This document shows, piece after piece, positions 53,793 through 60,460 of a DNA stretch of 64,000 nt. The DNA comes from Candidatus Tectimicrobiota bacterium (GTDB taxonomy: Bacteria; Tectomicrobia; Entotheonellia; Entotheonellales; Entotheonellaceae). A model generated the notes under the pieces. The model was given only the letters and a program-made list of their open reading frames with translations. It made no database searches and was not told the DNA's origin. The stretch lies in contig BPKO01000001.1 of NCBI GenBank assembly GCA_026005175.1, positions 496,001 to 560,000 on the forward strand, written 5' to 3'. Positions within the stretch are counted from its first letter, which is position 1. Each line of letters begins with the position of its first letter. Position numbers and translations under genes: made by a program.

Positions 53793-54611
53793 GTGGCGGA
53801 GCCGGTGCTCGACTACGAGGCGCTGCGCCCAGGACAGCCGTACCCGGCGATTCCTTGCTGCCTGGAACCGGGCCAGGTGGCGCAGTACTTGCAGGCCACG
53901 GCAGAACACCACCCCCTTTATGCCCAGGGCTACGTGCCACCGCTTTTTCCCAGCATGGTGCGCTGGGTAAAAGCCTCCCTGGGCGGGCGGTGGCCCAGCG
54001 GCACCCTGCACCTGGCGCAGCACCTTGAGCTGCGCCGGCCGCTGCACGGCGGCGAAGCCCTGCGCCTCGGAGTGACCGTTGGTGATAAGGAAGTGCGCCA
54101 CGGCAGGCGCTATGTGCAGCTACACGCCACTGCCTGGGATGCCAAGGCGCAGCCCGTGGTACAAAGCCGCATGCACTTGCTGTGGGCCGGCGCTACGCAA
54201 GAGGCGGCGCCTCGCCCTGCTGCGTTCCCAGGCGACACGGCCGAGCCAGAGGGCCGGCCGCTGCCGCGGCTTGCTGCCACTTTCACCCGCGCCATGGTCG
54301 AGGCCTATGCCGAGATTGCGGCAGCGCGCGATCCCCTGCACCTTGATCCCGACTACGCGCGCCATACCCGCTTTGGGGCCAACGTCGTGCAGGGACTGCT
54401 GCTTCTCACTCTGCCCGCGCGCTTGCTGGTGCAGGCCTTTGGCCTGCGCTGGCTCGCCAGCGGTACCCTGTCTGCACGCTTTCGCCAGCCGGTGTTTGTC
54501 GGCGAGCAGGCGACCGTGCAGGGCGTAGAGACAAGGCCCGGACACTGTCTGCTATGGTGCACCAACGCCCGCGGGGAGCGCGTGCTCAGCGCCGAGGCTT
54601 TGCTGGGATAA
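53793..54611 (+). CDS. Double-hotdog MaoC/FAS1-like dehydratase domain protein
   Basis: 272-aa protein with two hotdog halves. The N-half (VAQYLQATAEHHPLYAQGYVPP, HLAQHLELRRPLHGGEALRL) resembles MaoC_dehydrat_N. The C-half (FTRAMVEAYAEIAAARDPLHLDPDYARHTRFG in pieces, LARLLVQAF-like helix, SARFRQPVFVGEQATVQG) resembles MaoC. In such pairs one half carries the catalytic Asp/His; ARDPLHLDPDYA fits that position. (R)-specific enoyl-CoA or hydroxyacyl dehydration is likely. GTG 53793 start. Confidence 0.8.
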   Translation: MAEPVLDYEALRPGQPYPAIPCCLEPGQVAQYLQATAEHHPLYAQGYVPPLFPSMVRWVKASLGGRWPSGTLHLAQHLELRRPLHGGEALRLGVTVGDKEVRHGRRYVQLHATAWDAKAQPVVQSRMHLLWAGATQEAAPRPAAFPGDTAEPEGRPLPRLAATFTRAMVEAYAEIAAARDPLHLDPDYARHTRFGANVVQGLLLLTLPARLLVQAFGLRWLASGTLSARFRQPVFVGEQATVQGVETRPGHCLLWCTNARGERVLSAEALLG

Positions 54612-54617
54612 CGAGGG

Positions 54618-54947
54618 ATGCGTTATCAGGTCACGACCACGCAGGCGCCTGCCGAGGTGGCTGCCGCCGCCATCGAGACCTTTGGCCCTGGCGGCAGCGG
54701 CCTCACCCTGGTTACCCACACCCCGCAGCGCCTGGTCTTTACCGGCGGTGGGGGCTACGTGGCCTTGACCCTTGAGCCGCGCGGCGCGGCAACGGTGGTG
54801 GAAATCGAAGCGCGCGAGTGGGACGCAGCCGTGCAGCGTTTCGTGGCACGCCTGGGACGGCGGCGCCTGAACTGGAAGCGCTGGTGGCAGCGCCTGCGGC
54901 AACGCGGGCGGCCGGCGGCTTCACCCGACTTTCCTCCGCCTCCGTAA
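54618..54947 (+). CDS. Hypothetical protein
   Basis: 109-aa protein. Its N-terminal 75 residues form predicted strands and helices (YQVTTTQAPAEVAAAAIETF, GGYVALTLEPRGAATVVEIEA) that resemble a small SRPBCC/START-like half-domain. The C-terminal tail is Arg/Trp-rich (RRRLNWKRWWQRLRQRGR). It starts 6 bases after the MaoC-like gene. No family recognised. Confidence 0.55.
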   Translation: MRYQVTTTQAPAEVAAAAIETFGPGGSGLTLVTHTPQRLVFTGGGGYVALTLEPRGAATVVEIEAREWDAAVQRFVARLGRRRLNWKRWWQRLRQRGRPAASPDFPPPP

Positions 54948-54983
54948 GCGCCCGCAGCGAGGTGTCGTGCAAAGGGAGAAGCA

Positions 54984-55829
54984 GTGCTGCGACACGTGGT
55001 CATGGACATGGACGGCGTCATTTACCGCGGGGAGGCGCTGCTTCCAGGGGTCCGGACCCTGCTGCAGCAGCTGCAGCAGCGGGGAGTGCAGGTGGCTTTC
55101 CTCACCAACAACGCCAGCCGCCACCGCCAGGAGCTGGCGGAGAAGCTAAAGGCCATGGGCCTGCCCTGCACTCTCGAGCAAGTGTGGGGGTCGGCGTACA
55201 TCACGGCACGCTACCTGGCCCGCGAAGCCCCCGCGGCGCGGGTGTTCGTGGTGGGCACGGCCGGCACAGTGCGCGAGCTGCAAGAAGCCGGCCTCACCGT
55301 GGTGCCCACGCACGAGGGTGCCACGCACGTGGTGGTGGGCCTGGACTGGGGCTTGACGTACGAGAAGCTGCGCCAGGCGCACTACGCCATCTGCCAGGGC
55401 GCTCACTTCATTGCCACCAACCTCGATCCCACCTATCCCGACTCCCTGCACACCACGGCTCCCGGCGGCGGCGCCATCGTTGCCGCGCTGCGCACTTCCA
55501 CGGGGGTGGCGCCGCAGGTGATGGGCAAGCCGCAGCCCACCGGCCTGGCCCTTATTGCCGCCGCCTGGGGAGTGCGCCCCAGCGAGATGGTGGCGGTGGG
55601 CGACCGGCTCGACACCGACATCGCGGCTGCCAGAGCCTTTGGCTGCCGTGCCGTGCTGGTGCTCACCGGCGTCACCCGTCGCGCCGAGGCCGAGCAAGCC
55701 CCGGCAGCGCTGCGGCCCGATGCGGTGATTGCCGACCTCACCGAACTGGTGCCGCTGCTGGAGCGCTGGGGTCGGGACGAGTCCGGCCCCCTCCCCGAGA
55801 CCCACAAAAAAGTGGACCCCGAGGGTTGA
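54984..55829 (+). CDS. HAD-IIA family phosphatase (NagD/phosphoglycolate phosphatase-like)
   Basis: 281-aa HAD hydrolase. Motif I is MDMDGVIYRGE (Asp8, Asp10), motif II LTNNASRHRQEL, motif III lysine in GKPQPTGLALI and motif IV VGDRLDTDIAAARAFG. The C2-type cap (YARYL-like, VVVGLDWGLTYEKL) puts it with NagD, 4-nitrophenylphosphatases and phosphoglycolate phosphatases. Start GTG 54984 with AAAGGGAGAAG. Its stop codon overlaps the -35 of the downstream promoter. Confidence 0.88.
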   Translation: MLRHVVMDMDGVIYRGEALLPGVRTLLQQLQQRGVQVAFLTNNASRHRQELAEKLKAMGLPCTLEQVWGSAYITARYLAREAPAARVFVVGTAGTVRELQEAGLTVVPTHEGATHVVVGLDWGLTYEKLRQAHYAICQGAHFIATNLDPTYPDSLHTTAPGGGAIVAALRTSTGVAPQVMGKPQPTGLALIAAAWGVRPSEMVAVGDRLDTDIAAARAFGCRAVLVLTGVTRRAEAEQAPAALRPDAVIADLTELVPLLERWGRDESGPLPETHKKVDPEG

Positions 55830-55854
55830 CAAAGGCAGGAGGGGCTCGTATACT
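55826..55854 (+). promoter_or_regulatory. Near-consensus promoter of the formate dehydrogenase cluster
   Basis: Perfect TTGACA (55826-55831), a 17-base spacer and TATACT (55849-55854; 5 of 6). This is the strongest sigma70-type match in the window and reads into the gene at 55932. Confidence 0.7.
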
Positions 55855-55931
55855 GCCTCTTGCTTCCGAAGAGGCCGTTGAAAGAAAAGGCCTTTTCGGC
55901 TGCGGCCACTCCGGCACAGGAGTAGCGTGAT

Positions 55932-57881
55932 ATGGCCGCACCATGGGCAGTCTTCCTCTGTGATTGCCGTCAGACGCTGCGGGTAGAGCCCGCACGACTT
56001 GATCTCCCCACGCTTCACGTACAGTGTGCCAGCGATCCTGAACGCGACGCCCCGCGGTTTGCCGAGCTTCTCAGGCGCGAGCGCTGCACGCACGCCCTGG
56101 TGGCCTGCTGCACCCCGCCCGAATTCTTTGCCGAGATGCTGGGCGCGGATGGCAACCGCTTGCCTCTGCTACACCACGTCAACCTCAAAGAGTTCTGCTT
56201 CTGGCCCCACCCCGATAGCGCGGCGGCCCATGCCAAGGCCAGCCGTTTGCTGCGGGCGGCGATGCGCGCGGCCGAAGCGCAGGGCGACCCCGAGTACCGG
56301 CCGCTGCACGTGGGCGACCGCGTCCTGATCGTTACCGACTTGCCGCAGGGGGTGCGGCTGGCCGAGCAAGTGCGTGCTGTGGCGCAGCCTTCCTTGCTGC
56401 TGCTCGACGCCACCCTGGTGGCTCAGGGGGTGCCGCGCTGGCGCCTCCACCGCGGTCAGTTGCTTTCCGTAAGCGGACGGCTGGGCGACTTTCACGTCAC
56501 GTTCACCGAAGCGGCATCCGGTGCCGAAACGCGCGAGCTGCATGCCGACCAGGTGGTCTTGGTGACCCGCGAAGCGCCGCCGGTCAAGGCGCGCACCGGC
56601 TGCCACGTGCTGGTCAACCCGAGCGAGGCGGCGCTGGCCTCGCTGGTGGCGCGCCTGGGTGACCTCATGGGCGACTTCCTCAAAGTCGTGCATGTCAGTT
56701 ACGATGCGGATATCTGTGCCGGAGGGGCCTCCGGGCGCGAGGCGTGCGGGATGTGCTTGTCGGCGTGTCCCTACACGGCGATCGCGCGTGATCCCGAAAA
56801 CCACCTGCGCGTGCGGGTAGACCACCTGGCCTGCGAGGGCTGTGGGGCCTGTGTGGCCGCCTGCCCCACGTCGGCGCTGCGCTTCACCGACCCGGCACCG
56901 GCTGCCTTTTACGCCCGCCTGGCTGGCTTGCTGGCACCGCTTGCCGGCGGCGACGGGGAGCGACTGGTGGTGCTCTTTCACTGTGGGGAAGAAGGGCGGC
57001 GCCTCCTTGAAGAGGCAGGGCGGCGTCCCTTGCCTTACCCGGCCACGGTGCTGCCGGTGGAAGTGCCCTGCCTGCGCTTTGTCTCTGCCGCCGCCATGCT
57101 GACGGCGTTTCGCCTGGGTGCTGCCGGGGTGGCGCTGCTGGGCTGCGAGACCTGCCAGCACGGCGAGCGAGAAGTGCTCTTGCAGCAGCTTGCCTTTGGC
57201 CACCTCACCCTGGAGGCCTTTGCCTTAGGGAAGGAGCGGCTGCGGCTGTTTACCACCGCCTCGGGCCAGGAAGAAACGACGGTGGCCAGCCTGAGCCGCT
57301 TTGCCCAGTCGCTGGACGCCGCGCCGCTGCGCTGGCAAGAGGTTGCCTGGCGCCAGACGGGAAACCGCGAGGTGCTTGCCGCCGCCGTCGGTGCCTTTAT
57401 CGAGCAGCTGGGGCGCGAGCCCGGGCAGCGGCGCCTGCCGCCTTCGCAGCCTTTTGCTTTTGCTGAGGTCAACGCGGCCGGCTGCACCCTGTGCCGCTCC
57501 TGCGTCAATGTCTGCCCTGTGCACGCCTTCCAGCTGGACAAGGCCACCTCGTCATTGCAGTACAAGCACTTTGCTTGCACCGCCTGCGGCCTGTGCGCCG
57601 CGGTGTGCCCGGAGCAGGTGATCGCCCTGCGGCACGAGGTGTACTTTGAGCGCGCCGCCTTGGACTACCAGACGGTGGTGCAGGACGAGATGGTGGGCTG
57701 CAGCAAGTGCGGCAAGCCCTTTGTCAACCGCAAGGCCCTGGAAGCCGTCGAAGCCCGGGTGCTCTCCCTGGCCTCTTTGCTTGACACTTTCAGCGGCAAG
57801 CGGCGGGCGCTGCTGCGGATGTGTCCGGACTGCCGCGCGGTAGCTGCCATGTTCGAAGTAGAAGCGGGCTGGGAACCCTAA
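55932..57881 (+). CDS. HdrA-N / ferredoxin / MvhD-like multi-cluster iron-sulfur protein
   Basis: 649-aa fusion. Residues 1-115 resemble the HdrA N-terminal domain (ALVACCTPPEFFAEML, HHVNLKEFCFWPHPDSAAAHA). The FAD-binding core of HdrA is not seen. Ferredoxin clusters: Cys262, 272, 275, 279 and Cys301, 304, 307, 311. An MvhD-like domain (about 345-420) holds LPVEVPCLRF and GCETCQHG. More clusters are Cys518-528 and Cys549-559 (CTACGLCAAVCP). A CxxC pair follows (590/593, 631/634). It likely shuttles electrons for, or matures, the formate dehydrogenase downstream. Transcribed from the strong promoter before it. Confidence 0.75.
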   Translation: MAAPWAVFLCDCRQTLRVEPARLDLPTLHVQCASDPERDAPRFAELLRRERCTHALVACCTPPEFFAEMLGADGNRLPLLHHVNLKEFCFWPHPDSAAAHAKASRLLRAAMRAAEAQGDPEYRPLHVGDRVLIVTDLPQGVRLAEQVRAVAQPSLLLLDATLVAQGVPRWRLHRGQLLSVSGRLGDFHVTFTEAASGAETRELHADQVVLVTREAPPVKARTGCHVLVNPSEAALASLVARLGDLMGDFLKVVHVSYDADICAGGASGREACGMCLSACPYTAIARDPENHLRVRVDHLACEGCGACVAACPTSALRFTDPAPAAFYARLAGLLAPLAGGDGERLVVLFHCGEEGRRLLEEAGRRPLPYPATVLPVEVPCLRFVSAAAMLTAFRLGAAGVALLGCETCQHGEREVLLQQLAFGHLTLEAFALGKERLRLFTTASGQEETTVASLSRFAQSLDAAPLRWQEVAWRQTGNREVLAAAVGAFIEQLGREPGQRRLPPSQPFAFAEVNAAGCTLCRSCVNVCPVHAFQLDKATSSLQYKHFACTACGLCAAVCPEQVIALRHEVYFERAALDYQTVVQDEMVGCSKCGKPFVNRKALEAVEARVLSLASLLDTFSGKRRALLRMCPDCRAVAAMFEVEAGWEP

Positions 57882-57882
57882 G

Positions 57883-58683
57883 ATGCCCTACATCTACCGC
57901 TACGAAAACGGGCGTTTCGAGCAGTTCGAACGGCCGGTGGTGCGCGAGCAGCCGCTGACCATCCTCGTCAACGGCAAGGAGCTGGCCACCTTTCTCTGCA
58001 CGCCGGTGAAGCTTGACTGCCTGACCCTTGGCTTCCTGGCCTTTGAAGGCCTCATCCGCGGTCCCGAGGATGTGCGCGAGCTCGACGTCGATGCCGAGCA
58101 TGGCGTCGTGGAAGTTGAGCTGCGCCACGCGCCGCTGCGGCCGCAGCGGCGCGTCTTTACCTCAGGTTGCGGCATGGGCCTGACCTTCAGCCTGCGCCTG
58201 TCGCAGTACCCGCCGCTGGAGAGCGCGGTGCGGCTGACCCCAGAGCAGGTGTTTCCCCTCATGCAGCAGCTCTTCGATGGCGCTGCGATGTACAAAGCCT
58301 CGCGCGGCATCCACGCGGCGGCGCTCAGCGACGGCGAGCGCGTGCTGCTGCTGGCCGAGGACGTGGGGCGGCACAACGCCCTCGACAAGATCCTGGGAGA
58401 GGCCCTGCTGCGCGGGATAGAAACGCGCGACCGCCTGCTGCTGACCACTGGGCGCATTTCTTCAGAAATGCTGCGCAAAGGGGCGTACATGCGCACGCCG
58501 TTTCTCATTTCGCGCACCTCACCCACCACCTTGGCCATCGAAGGGGCCAAGCGCCTGGGGATCACCCTTATTGGCTACGTGCGCCGCAACAGCTTCAACC
58601 TCTACACCCACCCCGAGCGCTTGGCGTGCGGCGAAGTGCGCGCGCCGGCGCTAAGCGAGGTGCTGTCGGGCAAGGAGGCCTGA
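57883..58683 (+). CDS. fdhD: FdhD, formate dehydrogenase sulfurtransferase
   Basis: 266-aa FdhD moves sulfur from IscS to the molybdenum cofactor of formate dehydrogenase and is required for its activity. It keeps TSGCGMG with Cys96, AAALSDGERVLLLAEDVGRHNALDKILG (in two pieces) and TTGRISSEM. The second cysteine of the E. coli CxxC loop is missing (only Cys96). It starts 1 base after the iron-sulfur gene, within the cluster. Confidence 0.94.
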   Translation: MPYIYRYENGRFEQFERPVVREQPLTILVNGKELATFLCTPVKLDCLTLGFLAFEGLIRGPEDVRELDVDAEHGVVEVELRHAPLRPQRRVFTSGCGMGLTFSLRLSQYPPLESAVRLTPEQVFPLMQQLFDGAAMYKASRGIHAAALSDGERVLLLAEDVGRHNALDKILGEALLRGIETRDRLLLTTGRISSEMLRKGAYMRTPFLISRTSPTTLAIEGAKRLGITLIGYVRRNSFNLYTHPERLACGEVRAPALSEVLSGKEA

Positions 58684-58686
58684 GGC

Positions 58687-59100
58687 ATGCCGCGGGGCAA
58701 GCAGGGAAAACGCCAGGGCAAGGAGTTCATGGATGCGGCGCTTGACGCCTACATCCGGCACCTGGCTCTGGAGAAGTGGCGGGAAGTGACGGACCTGCAG
58801 GAAGCTCTGGGGCCCGAGCCGCTGCAGGCGCTGCGTGCCGCCGGCGACTTTGCTCCCCGTGGTCCGTACCGAGCGATTTGGGAGCGCTGGTGGCAGGCGC
58901 AAGTGGTGGAAGGCGAAGCGAGCGCTCCCCTTTTGGGGCGGATCGAAGCGGCGGTGCGGGGGGCGTTGCACGAGGAGCGGCAGGCGCGCCGCCAATGCGG
59001 CGACGTCGCGCTCGAGGATACCCGGGACTACAAAGCGTTCCTTGACCAGGCCCTGGGGCAGCTCTTTGCCGAAGAGGCCGGGGCCATCGAAGAGCTGTAG
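58687..59100 (+). CDS. Hypothetical protein of the formate dehydrogenase cluster
   Basis: 137-aa hydrophilic, mainly helical protein (FMDAALDAYIRHLALEKWRE, LGRIEAAVRGALHEERQARR) with a basic N-terminus. It lies 3 bases after fdhD and 11 before the TorD-like gene, SD GGAGG. Conserved domain not recognised; context implies a role in FDH assembly. Confidence 0.6.
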   Translation: MPRGKQGKRQGKEFMDAALDAYIRHLALEKWREVTDLQEALGPEPLQALRAAGDFAPRGPYRAIWERWWQAQVVEGEASAPLLGRIEAAVRGALHEERQARRQCGDVALEDTRDYKAFLDQALGQLFAEEAGAIEEL

Positions 59101-59111
59101 CGGGAGCCGCT

Positions 59112-59849
59112 ATGTTGGTGGACCGCGAGCTGCTGGCTTTTCGCCAGACGTACTACGGGCTCTTCGTGCGCTTGCTGTGGCAGGAGCCGCCGCCAGAGGT
59201 GGTCGCCGCCTTGCGCGAGGACCTCGACGCGCGGGCCGCGGCGGCAGCCGAAGTGCATCCGTGGCTAGGAGAAGGCTGGGCGCTGGTGGCGCAGTTTTTA
59301 GCTACCCACCCGGCAGAGGCGGTGGCCGAGGAGTTCACCCGCCTGTTTCTCGGTCCTTACGGCGTGGTGCTACACCCGTACGAGTCGTATTACCTCACTG
59401 GGCGCTTCTTTGCCGAACCCCTGGTGGCGCTGCGCCGCTTCCTGCGCCGTCTGGGCCTGGAAAAGCAAGGCCTGGCCGAACCCGAAGACGTCCTGGCCTT
59501 CGAGCTCGAGGTGATGCGCTGGCTGGTCGGCAAGCAGCTGGCCGCTGCCACGGTGAGCGAAGCCGAGCGCTGGCTGAGGTGGCAGACGGCGTTTCTGCGC
59601 GAACACCTGCTCGTGTGGGCGCCTGCCTGTGCCGAGGACCTGGAACGCGCCCCGGGAGTCGCGTTTTACCGCGGCGTGGCGCGCATGCTGCGCGGCTTTC
59701 TGGACGTCGAGCAGGAGCTCCTGCGCCCTTGGGGCCTGGGAGAAGTCCCCTCGCTGGCAGTGGCGCGCCAGCGCTACGGCAGCGGTGCGGTGTGGAAAGG
59801 GCCGACGTTCGACCTCGACGCCGGACCCGCCGAAGAAGAGGAGGGGTGA
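59112..59849 (+). CDS. TorD/DmsD-family molybdoenzyme chaperone
   Basis: 245-aa all-helical chaperone that binds the Tat signal and cofactor-free form of molybdenum enzymes. The family core is VAEEFTRLFLGPYGVVLHPYESYYLTG, then FLRRLGLEKQGLAEPEDVLAFELEVMRWL in two helices. It sits between fdhD and fdhA, whose leader is twin-arginine. Predicted to act on FdhA. Confidence 0.85.
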   Translation: MLVDRELLAFRQTYYGLFVRLLWQEPPPEVVAALREDLDARAAAAAEVHPWLGEGWALVAQFLATHPAEAVAEEFTRLFLGPYGVVLHPYESYYLTGRFFAEPLVALRRFLRRLGLEKQGLAEPEDVLAFELEVMRWLVGKQLAAATVSEAERWLRWQTAFLREHLLVWAPACAEDLERAPGVAFYRGVARMLRGFLDVEQELLRPWGLGEVPSLAVARQRYGSGAVWKGPTFDLDAGPAEEEEG

Positions 59850-59932
59850 ACGACAAAAATTTCTTGTCATCGGCAGTTGACTTGTCGATGGCGTCGTGGT
59901 AAGGGAAAGGGCACGAAAGAGGAGGGAGGACG

Positions 59933-60181
59933 GTGATCACGGGACGCATCAAGACCCTAGACGTCGCAAACCGCCGGGCGGTGCTTGCCACCGAAGACGG
60001 CCGCGAGATCACGCTCACCTTCCCCGAGGGGGCGACGATCGAGGTGGCCGAAGCAGAGACCATGGGGACGGTAGGCGGCGAGCTGGCGGATCTGCGCGAG
60101 GGCTACTACGTCGAAGTCGAGCTGGGCGAGCACGGCGCCGACGGCAGCTGCGCCTGCACTTCCCTGGTCTGTGTGAGCTGA
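59933..60181 (+). CDS. Small protein of the formate dehydrogenase cluster
   Basis: 82-aa beta-rich protein starting GTG 59933 (SD GGAGGGAGG): ITGRIKTLDVANRRAVLATEDG, ITLTFPEGATIEVAEAE. The tail ends CACTSLVCVS with three cysteines. It resembles small OB-like/KOW-like folds but no family is certain. Likely accessory to FDH by position. Confidence 0.6.
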   Translation: MITGRIKTLDVANRRAVLATEDGREITLTFPEGATIEVAEAETMGTVGGELADLREGYYVEVELGEHGADGSCACTSLVCVS

Positions 60182-60214
60182 GGCGACACGGTGTCTTCCA
60201 TGGAGGGACACAGT

Positions 60215-60424
60215 ATGCAGCACAGAGCGTCGCAGGAAGGGCAACCACGGCGGACGTTTCTCGCCGGCTTGCTGGCCGGGGCAAGCGCGGCGGCGGCGCT
60301 ACTGGCGGCCCCGCGGCGGGCGCGGGCGGCGCGCCAGACCCCCACGATTTCGGCACGGGGGCCGATTCTCTACCGCCGCACCGCGGAAGCGGAGCGCTAC
60401 TACCGGACGCTCTACTACCGCTAG
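60215..60424 (+). CDS. Formate dehydrogenase-associated small Tat-signal protein
   Basis: 69-aa protein with a twin-arginine leader (QPRRTFLAGLLAGASAAAALL), followed by a short tail ending TAEAERYYRTLYYR. It matches the small FDH-region Tat-target proteins found beside fdhA. Start ATG 60215 with GGAGGG just upstream; a GTG 8 codons earlier is less likely. Lies 36 bases before fdhA. Confidence 0.75.
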   Translation: MQHRASQEGQPRRTFLAGLLAGASAAAALLAAPRRARAARQTPTISARGPILYRRTAEAERYYRTLYYR

Positions 60425-60460
60425 CCTGGCCGGCTGGTCACACCGCAGGGAGGACGAGGG

